Assembly (NCBI GenBank): GCA_934692485.1
Contig: CAKUTX010000001.1
Location: 62,001-126,000, forward strand
Source of the DNA: an uncultured Candidatus Melainabacteria bacterium
GTDB taxonomy: Bacteria; Cyanobacteriota; Vampirovibrionia; Gastranaerophilales; Gastranaerophilaceae
Direction of reading: 5' to 3'
DNA length: 64,000 bases
Positions 52,551 through 60,886 of the stretch are shown piece after piece (the stretch's first letter is position 1; every line of letters starts with the position of its first letter). Both the position numbers and the translations under genes were made by a program. The notes beneath the pieces are model-generated. The model was given only the letters and a program-made list of their open reading frames with translations. It did not search any database and was not told the DNA's origin.

Positions 52551-53789
52551 CTACAAATAATTTACATAGTTTTCAACATCTTCATCCGAGGTTAATTCGG
52601 TTGTAGCAACAAGAATTTTATTGTCATCAAGCTTCAAACCTCCGATAATACCTTTTGATTTAAGGTTCGTAAGCATTTTATCAGCATCCTCAACCTCTAT
52701 AACAAATTCATTATAAAAATCTTTGTTAAGCGTTTTTATACCTTTATTTGCCAATTTTTCAGATAATTTATGAGCCATTTTAGCAGACAAATAACTTGCT
52801 TGCCTAAACCCCTTTTCGCCCATAACAGACAAATAAATAGTCGCGCAAAGTCCCATCAAAGCTTGGTTTGAACAAATATTACTTGTAGCTTTTTCTCGTT
52901 TAATATGTTGTTCTCTGGTTTGGATTGTTAAGCAATAAGCAGGATTTCCGTCAACATCTACAGTTCTACCGGCAAGACGTCCTGGAAGTTGACGCATAAA
53001 TTTTTCTTTACACGCTATAAATCCAGCATACGGGCCACCGAAATTCATCGGAATTCCTAAAGTTTGTATATCACCTGTAACAATATCAGCTTCAACAGGA
53101 GGGTTAATTATACCAAGAGAAGCCACATCAACACACACAATAAACAAGCAATCCGGTTTTGTATAATCTTTTATTTCGCCGTAAAAATCTGGGTTTTGAA
53201 CTAATACACAAGCATAGTCAGACGTATTTTCCGGAATTGCTTCAAATAATTCAAGTTCAATTTCGTTTGCCCAACAGTATGTCTTGATTACGTCAATATA
53301 TTCAGGGTTAAGGTTTTTAGATACCAAAGCCTTATTTTTCTTAGAAATTCTAACAGCCATCAAAATACTTTCTGCACAAGCTGTTGCAGCATCGTACATT
53401 GTAGCATTAGAAATATCCATCCCCGTAATTCTGCAAATCATAGTTTGGAATTCGTACATAACTTGAAGTGTACCTTGAGAAATTTCTGGTTGATATGGAG
53501 TATAAGCTGTCAAAAACTCAAAGCGATTAGCAACTTGCGCAATACATGCCGGTATAAATTTGTTATACGTACCTGCTCCAAGAAACGACACATAATCTAT
53601 GTTATTTCTTTTAGCCAAATTTTTAACTCTTTTTTGAGTTTCAGCTTCGCTTAAAGCGTCTTCCAAATCCAAGTTTTGCATTCTAGCCTTTGTCGGAATT
53701 TGCTTGAACAAATCTTCAATACTTGAGGCTCCAATGCTTTGTAACATCTCTTTTTTCACTTCTTCAGTATGTACTAAAAAATTTTTCAT
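52551..53789 (-). CDS. gcvPA: Glycine dehydrogenase (decarboxylating) subunit 1, 412 aa
   Basis: Alpha part of the two-subunit P-protein: YTPYQPEISQGTLQVMYEFQTMICRITGMDISNATMYD is highly conserved, with GDIQTLGIPMNFGGPYAGF and QTREQHIKREKATSNICSNQAL. The PLP lysine lies in the partner subunit GcvPB, and no gcvPB follows (the HTH gene and prepilin gene C come next), so the partner must be elsewhere. Three bases after gcvH. Slightly shorter than typical (~440). Confidence 0.95.
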   Translation of the reverse strand: MKNFLVHTEEVKKEMLQSIGASSIEDLFKQIPTKARMQNLDLEDALSEAETQKRVKNLAKRNNIDYVSFLGAGTYNKFIPACIAQVANRFEFLTAYTPYQPEISQGTLQVMYEFQTMICRITGMDISNATMYDAATACAESILMAVRISKKNKALVSKNLNPEYIDVIKTYCWANEIELELFEAIPENTSDYACVLVQNPDFYGEIKDYTKPDCLFIVCVDVASLGIINPPVEADIVTGDIQTLGIPMNFGGPYAGFIACKEKFMRQLPGRLAGRTVDVDGNPAYCLTIQTREQHIKREKATSNICSNQALMGLCATIYLSVMGEKGFRQASYLSAKMAHKLSEKLANKGIKTLNKDFYNEFVIEVEDADKMLTNLKSKGIIGGLKLDDNKILVATTELTSDEDVENYVNYL

Positions 53790-53792
53790 ATT

Positions 53793-54176
53793 TTATTCCA
53801 ATTCTTCTTTATAATCTTCATATTCCAAAAGGTCGTTTTGTTCTGTGTCACTACCTGTAGCTTCTATTTTTACAAGCCATCCTTTTTCGTAGCTGTCCTC
53901 GTTTAAGATTTCAGGAGAATCAACAGCGGCTTCATTTATTTCTAGAATTTTACCACTAATCGGCATATAGATTTCAGAAGCGGCCTTAACAGATTCGATA
54001 GTTGCGAAAGTTTCACCTTTTTTAAATTCTGTTCCGACTTCTGGCAACTCAAGAAAAACAATATCACCGAGCTGTTCTACAGCATAATCAGTTAACCCGA
54101 TAGTAAAAGTTTTATCTCCGTTATCCAATAAAAATTCGTGAGATTTTGAACATAAAATTTTTTCTGTAATACTCAT
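53793..54176 (-). CDS. gcvH: Glycine cleavage system H protein, 127 aa
   Basis: Lipoyl carrier: FTIGLTDYAVEQLGDIVFLELPEVG, and ATIESVKAASEIYMPISGKI with the lipoylated Lys64. It shuttles the aminomethyl group between P-, T- and L-proteins. 15 bases downstream of gcvT. Start ATG 54176 with AAGGAGAAA. Confidence 0.96.
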   Translation of the reverse strand: MSITEKILCSKSHEFLLDNGDKTFTIGLTDYAVEQLGDIVFLELPEVGTEFKKGETFATIESVKAASEIYMPISGKILEINEAAVDSPEILNEDSYEKGWLVKIEATGSDTEQNDLLEYEDYKEELE

Positions 54177-54191
54177 TAATTTCTCCTTATA

Positions 54192-55295
54192 TTATAATTT
54201 TATTTTATTTCTTTTTTCAATAAATGGTCGTTTTACAACTTCTGCGTCATGAAGTTTTTCTCTTATCATAACCTGAACAGTAGAACCTATGCAAATATCT
54301 TTATTATTTTTAACATAAGCAAGCGCGATATTTGCACCCAACATTGGAGAAGGTCCGCCACTTGTAACCAAGCCAACCTTTTCTCCGTCTTTATAAACCT
54401 CATATTCATGTCTTGCAATCGACTTATCCAGCATTTTTAAGCCGACAAGTTTTTTTGAAACACCATTCTTAATCTGTTCCATAATAACTTTTTTCCCGTT
54501 ATAATCAGCCTCTTTATCTTTTGGAATAGACCAACTCAAGCCTGCTTCTATAGGAGTTGTGTTTTCGTCCAAATCATTGCCATACAAATGCAATGCAGCT
54601 TCAAGCCTCAAAGTATCACGAGCGCCAAGTCCGATAGGCTTAATCCCGAATTCTTCACCATTTTCAAGAATTTTGTCCCAAAGATATTCTGAATGCTGAT
54701 TTTCAACCAAAATTTCATAACCATCTTCACCTGTATAACCTGTTCTTGAGGCAAGAACTTTTATTCCAGCAATTGTTGCTACTTTTATTGAGAATGATTC
54801 TTGGTGAGTTGTTAAGCCCATTTTTCTCAAAAGCTTATCTGCTAACGGACCCTGCACAGCTAAAAGTGAATAATTATGAGATTCATTTTCGATTTTTACA
54901 TCAAAATTTTTGCTATTTCGAACCATCCAATTCAAATCTTCATCAATTCGAGAAGCATTACAAATCACCAAATATTCAAGAATTCCAAGTTTATAAATAA
55001 TCAAATCATCAATCAAACCGCCGTTTTCATTTGGCAATTGACAATAAACCGCTTTTTCGTAGTTTAATTTAGTAATATCTTGGGGAACAATTTTATTCAA
55101 GAACTCCATAGACTCTTTTCCGGTTACAAAAACTTCTCCCATATGAGAAACATCAAAAAGTCCAACTTTTTCTCTAACCGTTTTATGTTCTTCAATAATT
55201 GAAGAATACTGCACAGGCATGTGCCAACCGGCGAAATCAACCATTTTAGCCCCTAATTGTACGTGTTTGTCGTGTAAAAAAGTTTCTTTAGTCAT
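54192..55295 (-). CDS. gcvT: Glycine cleavage system T protein (aminomethyltransferase), 367 aa
   Basis: Full-length: LHDKHVQLGAKMVDFAGWHMPVQYSS, VREKVGLFDVSHMGEV, SRTGYTGEDGYEI and LEAALHLYGNDLDENTTPIEAGL. It transfers the methylene unit to tetrahydrofolate. ATG 55295 with GGGGGA seven bases upstream is preferred to a start 11 codons further out, which would lie within the intergenic hairpin. First gene of gcvT-gcvH-gcvPA. No glycine riboswitch is visible in the 67-base gap upstream. Confidence 0.96.
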   Translation of the reverse strand: MTKETFLHDKHVQLGAKMVDFAGWHMPVQYSSIIEEHKTVREKVGLFDVSHMGEVFVTGKESMEFLNKIVPQDITKLNYEKAVYCQLPNENGGLIDDLIIYKLGILEYLVICNASRIDEDLNWMVRNSKNFDVKIENESHNYSLLAVQGPLADKLLRKMGLTTHQESFSIKVATIAGIKVLASRTGYTGEDGYEILVENQHSEYLWDKILENGEEFGIKPIGLGARDTLRLEAALHLYGNDLDENTTPIEAGLSWSIPKDKEADYNGKKVIMEQIKNGVSKKLVGLKMLDKSIARHEYEVYKDGEKVGLVTSGGPSPMLGANIALAYVKNNKDICIGSTVQVMIREKLHDAEVVKRPFIEKRNKIKL

Positions 55296-55340
55296 AAAAA
55301 ATCCCCCTTTATAGGCATTATTTTCCATTTAAAGGGAGAT
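55296..55340 (-). terminator. Terminator-like hairpin containing the gcvT ribosome site
   Basis: Minus strand: AUCUCCCUUUA (55340-55330) pairs with UAAAGGGGGAU (55311-55301; one U-G pair), 18-base loop, then five T directly before the gcvT ATG. The GGGGG of the 3' arm is also the ribosome site of gcvT. Confidence 0.7.
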
Positions 55341-55362
55341 TTTGTCAATGGTTTATTGAGTT

Positions 55363-56406
55363 TTATAACTCTGCAATTTTCTTATACAATTCAATTTGCT
55401 TGTCCGTAATATTTTTTGGTATAACAATTTTTACTTTTGCATTAAGATTTCCATAGCCACCGCCTTTCTTAGGCAAGCCCAAATCTTTTAATCTCAATGC
55501 TTGACCAGATGAGGTTTTTGGAGGAATTTTTATAGCAATTTTTCCGTGCATAGTTTCTATCTCTTTTTTGCAACCAAGAACAGCTTCCGAAGGAGTAACC
55601 TCAATCTCTTTAATCAAATCAGCGCCATTAACCTCATATTCTTTATCCTTAACATTAATAACCAAGAACAAATCGCCTTTGCGGCCATAGGCATCAGTTT
55701 TTCCTTCGTTTTTAATTCTAACTTTTTGACCTTCGGAAATATCAGGAGGCAATTTTACCTTAATTGTTTTTGGTTCCGAAACAAATCCAGTTCCTCCGCA
55801 ATTACTGCAATAACCTGCATTGCCCGAACATTTTGTGCAACGCTCAATATTATTAAACTTTACGGTTATCGGTTTTTTGTCAAACAAATCTTTAACCGTA
55901 ATATTCAAGTTCATTGTTACATCAAGATTTTCCGCTTTAGGTTCCTGTTGACGACGAGTTCTACCAGAAGAAGTTCTTTGTTTAGGGCCTGCAGCGCCAC
56001 CGAAATCAAATCCGCCAAAATTCATACCCTGAGCGCCACCGCCCATCATATCGCCGAACAAAGAGCTGAAAAAGTCTGAAAACCCTCCCATATCTTGTCC
56101 GTTAAAATTAAAGCTTTGGTATCCGCCTTGTCCTCCGCCAAACCCAAACTGTTCAAACCCTGGAGGCGGAGTATAGCTTTGACCGCCTTGCCAGTTTGAG
56201 CCTAAACTATCATATCTTTGACGTTTTTGTTTATCACCAAGAACTTCATAGGCTTCATTTATATCTTTAAATTTACTTTCTGCTTCTTTAGTTTTATTCA
56301 CATCGGGGTGATATTTTCTTGCGAGTTTTCTGTAAGCCGATTTAATCTCAGCTTCTGTCGCATCACGTTTTACGCCCAACGTTTCGTAATAATCTTTGTA
56401 TTCCAT
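55363..56406 (-). CDS. DnaJ-type co-chaperone with reduced zinc centre, 347 aa
   Basis: J domain with the HPD motif ([17 protein letters not shown]), Gly/Phe-rich region (about residues 75-135), then DnaJ C-terminal substrate-binding domains ([46 protein letters not shown]). Standard DnaJ has four CxxCxGxG knuckles; here only two cysteine pairs remain ([19 protein letters not shown]), i.e. half a zinc centre, between DnaJ and CbpA in layout. It stimulates Hsp70 (DnaK); no dnaK nearby. Upstream of the gcv genes with a terminator between. Confidence 0.9.
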   Translation of the reverse strand: MEYKDYYETLGVKRDATEAEIKSAYRKLARKYHPDVNKTKEAESKFKDINEAYEVLGDKQKRQRYDSLGSNWQGGQSYTPPPGFEQFGFGGGQGGYQSFNFNGQDMGGFSDFFSSLFGDMMGGGAQGMNFGGFDFGGAAGPKQRTSSGRTRRQQEPKAENLDVTMNLNITVKDLFDKKPITVKFNNIERCTKCSGNAGYCSNCGGTGFVSEPKTIKVKLPPDISEGQKVRIKNEGKTDAYGRKGDLFLVINVKDKEYEVNGADLIKEIEVTPSEAVLGCKKEIETMHGKIAIKIPPKTSSGQALRLKDLGLPKKGGGYGNLNAKVKIVIPKNITDKQIELYKKIAEL

Positions 56407-56511
56407 TTTGTATTATCTCCTAATCATATGATAATATAAAAAACATCAAACCCCAATTTTATTAATTATTTTTTAATTATGTAAGGGTAGAATTACAATA
56501 TAATCAAAGAA

Positions 56512-56579
56512 GGGCGGAATGGAATTCCGCCCCGTCTGATATTATTTCCGTAAAAAGTTCTCGTGGTTCGCGCAGAACA
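56512..56579 (-). promoter_or_regulatory. Conserved post-stop block with GC-rich hairpin (candidate IMH, copy B)
   Basis: Counterpart of 14284-14351. The stem GGGCGGAAT/ATTCCGCCC (56512-56532) is kept while the 3-base loop changes, so the structure, not just the sequence, is maintained. IMH or terminator, or both. Confidence 0.55.
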
Positions 56580-56705
56580 TCAATCAGCTATGCACACCGC
56601 CTGAGCTCTGCCGCCGTCGCGGCGGTAGCTGTTGTGCCAGCCCGTGCTCGATGAGTCGAAGTACCGGTAGTACGCGCTGAGGCTATCGCCCTCCTCTCCC
56701 GACCA
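56580..56705 (-). other. DGR-type variable region at the 3' end of gene B
   Basis: Last 41 codons, gap-free with 14352-14477; same NNC codon enrichment and first/second-base divergence. Encodes VWSGEEGDSLSAYYRYFDSS and onward to AVCIAD, an aromatic/Ser/Gly-rich surface as in C-type-lectin DGR targets. Confidence 0.82.
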
Positions 56706-57722
56706 AACGTAGAACTCAGAGCCTGTAAAGCCCATTGAAGAGGCTTTTGAGGTGTCTAAGGTTAGATTTGATGAGCGTATATTTGATGTATTATATAAAA
56801 CCTTTGCTAGTTCTGTTAAATCTGCTTCTGTTGGCATTTTACTTACTCCGCCACATTGTTTTACGGCACCCGCCCAATAATCATCGGCGTAATTACATTG
56901 TTTTATTCCTAATTTGTCTTTTTCTGCTCTGCATTCGGCTCTTATTAATGGTGTTGGAGTAACTGGTGCTGTGAAACATTTTCCATTTACTTCAATCGCG
57001 CATTCTGTTCCTAAACCTGTTGCCATTCCGAGGGTTGTAACGTCTTTTTTTAGCTTATTTGGTTTTGAGTTTCCGTTCCAGTCATAAACTCCTGAAAGAC
57101 AAACTAATGAGTTGGATTTGCCTGTAGAATTATCGTATTTTAGACCGCCATCATCTACGCTAAATTCACATTTTTTGTTATAGCTCAAAATCATGCCTGT
57201 GCCGTCACCTGTGACTATCCCCACGGTGTCAGCCCAATCTTCAGTATTGGTTGAGATTTTTAATGTTTTCGCATTCTTTGTCTTTGCGATTTCCCAAGTT
57301 TTGCCTTCGTCATTAAGGGTAACTTCCTGTGTAGGCCAACATTCGGCCAAATGTTCGTTATCGCAAATCTTGGCGATTTTCATGTGTTTTGACATCTCTT
57401 GGACAAATGCCATAGTCGTGCCGTAGCCTGTCAAACCGCTCTGTACGGCCATTTTATCTGTGACTTTACTAAGTTTTTGGTTAATGTTTTCAATACGTTT
57501 TGCCTGAATTCGGTCTTGAATGTTAGTGATTAATGCAGGCATTGTTAGTGCTGCAACAATGCCGATTATGCCAAGGGTGATTAGGACCTCGGCCAATGTA
57601 AAAGCGGCTTTGCCCCCTCTCTTTTGGTTACTTACTGCACGATGACATTCATAATCTGTCCACAATCCACTATTAACGGGAGTTGAGCTTAGAGTACCCC
57701 CCCCCGTTACAATTCTTAACAT
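56580..57722 (-). CDS. Prepilin-like surface protein B with DGR-type variable C-terminus, 380 aa
   Basis: Paralogue of gene A: near-identical prepilin helix (KAAFTLAEVLITLGIIGIVAAL) and first ~150 mature residues, diverging in the middle and strongly in the last 41 codons. With nine G at 57697-57705 the frame runs from ATG 57722 (MLRIVTGGGTLSSTPVNS). That ATG is 14 bases from AAGGAG; the ideally spaced ATG 57729 is out of frame unless the tract has 8 (or 11) G. So B is probably expressed, perhaps weakly. Leader ~42 residues. Surface pseudopilin-like adhesin, likely exported by the machine that includes the GspF/PilC protein at 60887. Confidence 0.82.
   Translation of the reverse strand: MLRIVTGGGTLSSTPVNSGLWTDYECHRAVSNQKRGGKAAFTLAEVLITLGIIGIVAALTMPALITNIQDRIQAKRIENINQKLSKVTDKMAVQSGLTGYGTTMAFVQEMSKHMKIAKICDNEHLAECWPTQEVTLNDEGKTWEIAKTKNAKTLKISTNTEDWADTVGIVTGDGTGMILSYNKKCEFSVDDGGLKYDNSTGKSNSLVCLSGVYDWNGNSKPNKLKKDVTTLGMATGLGTECAIEVNGKCFTAPVTPTPLIRAECRAEKDKLGIKQCNYADDYWAGAVKQCGGVSKMPTEADLTELAKVLYNTSNIRSSNLTLDTSKASSMGFTGSEFYVWSGEEGDSLSAYYRYFDSSSTGWHNSYRRDGGRAQAVCIAD
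57697..57705 (-). repeat. Poly-G tract (9 G) near the start of gene B
   Basis: Counterpart of 15730-15736 but two bases longer. With 9 G the second ATG is in frame; with 8 G the first ATG would be. Confidence 0.65.
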
Positions 57723-57894
57723 TTGCCATAGCTCATTCTCCTTTCGGTTATTTAAACTCTTTCTATTCTCTTTCCCAGTTTAATTCGTTTTTTCACTCAT
57801 GTACATACTTCTTTTAATCGAAATTTACATTTTACTTAATTCGCACAAACCAAACAAAAAAATCTTTATCAACCAAAATTAAAAAATAAAAAAA

Positions 57895-57914
57895 AGGAAG
57901 GCTTTTACCTTCCT
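57895..57914 (-). terminator. Intrinsic terminator downstream of tRNA-Lys
   Basis: AGGAAGG/CCTTCCT stem with a run of eight T on the minus strand. Confidence 0.8.
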
Positions 57915-57922
57915 CTTTATTT

Positions 57923-57995
57923 TGCGCTTGGCGCGATTCGAACGCGCGACCTATCCCTTAAAAGGGGAGTGCTCTACCTGCTGAGCTACAAGCGC
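57923..57995 (-). tRNA. tRNA-Lys (anticodon UUU)
   Basis: Cloverleaf by eye: acceptor GCGCTTG/CAAGCGC, D arm GCTC/GAGC with AGCAGGTA, anticodon loop CTTTTAA (anticodon TTT), variable loop AGGTC, T arm GCGCG-TTCGAAT-CGCGC, discriminator A. The outermost anticodon-stem pair is a C-U mismatch. CCA is not encoded. Followed by a terminator, so a single-gene transcript. Confidence 0.96.
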
Positions 57996-58121
57996 AAGAA
58001 TTATTTGCTATTCATTTCGTCAGTGATTAAATCTTAACAAGAACATTTTTGAATGTCAACAGTTTTTTTATTATTTTTTTTATTTTTATTATTACATTTA
58101 TTATTCCATATGTCTAAATGC

Positions 58122-58148
58122 AAAAGCCCGTCTGCAAAACGGGCTTTT
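58122..58148 (-). terminator. Intrinsic terminator of the XRE regulator gene
   Basis: AAAAGCCCGT/ACGGGCTTTT stem right after the stop at 58151; T run in the 3' arm on the minus strand. Confidence 0.8.
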
Positions 58149-58150
58149 TA

Positions 58151-58714
58151 TTATTTTAGATGAATATATTTTTTTGCACAGTCAAACATGGAATTTACTA
58201 AAGCGGCATTAGAATATATGTTCATTCCATTACTCTCTAATACTTGTTTCATGCGTTTTTCCCACATGGAGTATATGTCCTCTTTGCTCAAATCCAATAC
58301 TTGGGCCACCATAGTCAATTCTTTATAATCTATTGGAATTGGTAAAGCCCCTCTCAACATATCAACAATATCAATTCGTTTTTTTCGCGGAAAAGATTTC
58401 AAAAAATTTACCACAGACATGCCCTTTTCCTTCATTACACTCTTAAAAAATTCTATCGCATCATCCACCAAAATCGGCTCTTGAGGAATTTTATACTCCT
58501 CAAATTCCTCAGGTTCAATCTCCATCACCGTCGCAATCCGTTCTAATGTCGTAGAACGAGTAGAAAAAGGAATTGAATTATCTATCAGGTTATATACGTA
58601 TGATAATGTAACTCCTATCATTTCAGCGAAATCTTTTTTGTGTAAGGAATTTTTATCCAAAAATTTTGCAACTTTTTCAGAACTTTTTTCTTGAACAATT
58701 GGTTTATTTTTCAT
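58151..58714 (-). CDS. XRE-family regulator, 187 aa
   Basis: An N-terminal HTH (FLDKNSLHKKDFAEMIGVTLSYVYNLIDNSIPFSTRSTTLERIATVMEI) of the Cro/CI type, followed by a region that looks like a second HTH-sized helical unit (MSVVNFLKSFPRKKRIDIVDMLRGALPIPIDYKELTMVAQVLDL). No enzymatic domain. Lies between the tRNA and pth, divergent from pth. Targets unknown. Confidence 0.85.
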   Translation of the reverse strand: MKNKPIVQEKSSEKVAKFLDKNSLHKKDFAEMIGVTLSYVYNLIDNSIPFSTRSTTLERIATVMEIEPEEFEEYKIPQEPILVDDAIEFFKSVMKEKGMSVVNFLKSFPRKKRIDIVDMLRGALPIPIDYKELTMVAQVLDLSKEDIYSMWEKRMKQVLESNGMNIYSNAALVNSMFDCAKKYIHLK

Positions 58715-58847
58715 AATTACATCCTCATTTTTTCAACTGGCATGTTCAAGATAAATGTTTTTTGTCGATTTGTTAAGCGAAAGCATGGTAAACAGGTGTG
58801 GTAATATTTATTTACGTTAAAATAATAAATATAAAGGATAGAAAAAT

Positions 58848-59393
58848 ATGAAATTAATTGCAGGACTTGGAAACATCGGAGAAAAATATTGCTTTACTCG
58901 CCACAATGCAGGGTTTATGGTCTTGGATAAACTGGCTTATGACAACAATTTTTCTTTTAAAGAAGAAAGCAAACTAAAATGCTTTTTAGCAAAACATAAT
59001 GATATATTATTCGTAAAACCTACAACTTATATGAATTTGTCTGGAGAAGCCATCAGAGCGGTTATGGATTACTACAAAATAGATGTCAAAGATATTTTGA
59101 TAATCTATGACGATATAGCCATAGATTTAGGTAGAATTCGGTTTAGAGCAAATGGTTCGGATGGCGGACATAATGGGATAAAATCAATTATCCAACATGT
59201 GGGCACTAAAAATTTCGACAGGTTGAAAATCGGGATTGGACCACAGCCAAATATCCCGTCTGAAAACTATGTTTTACAAAATTTTCCAAAAAATCAGCTT
59301 GATGATTTGAAAGAAGTTCTAAAAATGGCAGATGAAGCAATTTCTTTTTATCTGGAAAATGATATACAAAAAGCACAAAACAAGTATAATTAG
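58848..59393 (+). CDS. pth: Peptidyl-tRNA hydrolase, 181 aa
   Basis: GLGNIGEKYCFTRHNAGFMVLD with Asn9 and catalytic His19; KPTTYMNLSGEAIRAVMDYYKI; IIYDDIAIDLGRIRFRANGSDGGHNGIKSI. It releases peptides from stalled peptidyl-tRNA. Ribosome site AAAGGATAG. Confidence 0.96.
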   Translation: MKLIAGLGNIGEKYCFTRHNAGFMVLDKLAYDNNFSFKEESKLKCFLAKHNDILFVKPTTYMNLSGEAIRAVMDYYKIDVKDILIIYDDIAIDLGRIRFRANGSDGGHNGIKSIIQHVGTKNFDRLKIGIGPQPNIPSENYVLQNFPKNQLDDLKEVLKMADEAISFYLENDIQKAQNKYN

Positions 59394-59463
59394 CCAAGTT
59401 GATTATTGATATTGGCATGTTTCATATATAATTAAGAAAAGTCAAAACCGTAAGGAGTTTTAA

Positions 59464-60870
59464 ATGAGTATACAAACAGCAGAACAATACGAAGATAACG
59501 AACAATATACACAAGCCTTTGAAGAATACAAAAAACTTCATGAAAGAAATCCAAAAGATTTAAGTATTTTGGAACGTTTGGGGCACCTTTCAATGTTGCT
59601 TGAAAACAAAGAAGAAGCTGCTGAGTATTACTCAAAAATTTTGGAATTTGATGCGACAAATGTTTTGGCATACGAACAGCTAATGGATATTTACGTAACA
59701 ACTGACAGATACAAGTATTACGTATACAGGGGCAACTTGCACACTGTGGAACATCAGCTTGAACACGCAATCAATGATTACAAAAAAGCAATTAATTCCG
59801 CTCAAGATGACAATAGCATGTTATCTGCAAGATTTGTTTTGGGAACTCTGTATGAACAAACTGGCAATAACATCAAAGCAATAGATGAATATTTGAAAGT
59901 TATTGACCACGAAGGAACTCATGAAGAAGTTTATACAAGACTTTCAAACCTTTATCTGAAAGAAGATGCACTCCCTAGCGCAATCGAAGTACTTGAAAGA
60001 GCTAGAAAATCAGGCTTTGACACTGTTAACATAAAAGAAACTCTTGCAGATTTATATCTAAAAAATGGAAATGCAAAAAAAGCTTTTGAAATTACTTCTG
60101 ACGAACTTACAAAAGTAAAATGTTTACTTGATATGGACAAAAAAGGTGAAGCTTATGAAAAACTTGAGCAAATGGAAGGACAATACAGTCACATCGCACA
60201 ATTCCATTCTCTAAAAGCGCAATATTTCTATATGATTAGAGAGTTTGACAAAGCTTTTGAATGTGTTGAAAAATTCGACGAATTAGAAAAAAATTCTCCG
60301 CTCACATACCAAATGCGAGCACTTATTTATGAAGAAAAAAATGACGATTTTAATGCTCACATGAATTGGGGGAAATACAATATAGTCAGAGGGAATAAAG
60401 ATATTGCAATAAATGAATATCTAAACGCATATCAATTTAAAAGTGATGATTTAGACTTGTTAAACACTCTTGCAATGCTTTTAGAAGAAGCAAACGACAA
60501 AAACCACGCAATGGAATTCTACGAAAAAATTGCGCAAATTGACGAAAATGACAAAAAATCATTAGAAAAACTTGCAGAATTCAGAGAAAACATTGGAGAT
60601 TACAAAATGCAAGCAGATTATTTGTTGAAACTTTACCACCTCGACAAAAGAAACGCTCAAACCGTAAAAAAACTGGGTGAAGCTTATGACAAATTGAGAA
60701 ACAAACCTGCTGCCATCGAATGTTATGAAAAATTCTTGGAAATCGGAAAAGGAAGTCCAGAATATTCAAAAATTCAACACAAACTTGAAAAATTGAAGAA
60801 CTCAGACGTTCAAGAAGATGAAGGTTTTTTGGATAAATTTATCAATTGGTTTAACAAAAATAAAATGTAA
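59464..60870 (+). CDS. TPR-repeat protein, 468 aa
   Basis: About ten tetratricopeptide units through the whole chain (for example NPKDLSILERLGHLSMLLENKEEAAEYYSKI). No signal peptide or other domain, so a soluble scaffold for protein interactions. 70 bases after pth and possibly cotranscribed; ribosome site AAGGAG. In this lineage TPR proteins often assist pili or secretion, and a GspF/PilC gene lies convergent next door, but the link is inference. Confidence 0.88.
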   Translation: MSIQTAEQYEDNEQYTQAFEEYKKLHERNPKDLSILERLGHLSMLLENKEEAAEYYSKILEFDATNVLAYEQLMDIYVTTDRYKYYVYRGNLHTVEHQLEHAINDYKKAINSAQDDNSMLSARFVLGTLYEQTGNNIKAIDEYLKVIDHEGTHEEVYTRLSNLYLKEDALPSAIEVLERARKSGFDTVNIKETLADLYLKNGNAKKAFEITSDELTKVKCLLDMDKKGEAYEKLEQMEGQYSHIAQFHSLKAQYFYMIREFDKAFECVEKFDELEKNSPLTYQMRALIYEEKNDDFNAHMNWGKYNIVRGNKDIAINEYLNAYQFKSDDLDLLNTLAMLLEEANDKNHAMEFYEKIAQIDENDKKSLEKLAEFRENIGDYKMQADYLLKLYHLDKRNAQTVKKLGEAYDKLRNKPAAIECYEKFLEIGKGSPEYSKIQHKLEKLKNSDVQEDEGFLDKFINWFNKNKM

Positions 60871-60886
60871 TATTTTTTATATTTTT

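Larger units (their letters stand above)
56511..57830 (-). repeat. Cassette duplicated at 14283-15870 (copy B)
   Basis: Same orientation and same ends as copy A (hairpin after stop to AAATTTACATTT about 100 bases upstream of the start). Lacks the extra leader modules of A and one of the two TTTAAACTC units found upstream of A (15782-15799). Confidence 0.85.

Noticed and set aside
55296..55362. Glycine riboswitch upstream of gcvT
   Set aside because: The gap is only 67 bases and is fully taken by a terminator-like hairpin; no aptamer core is visible.
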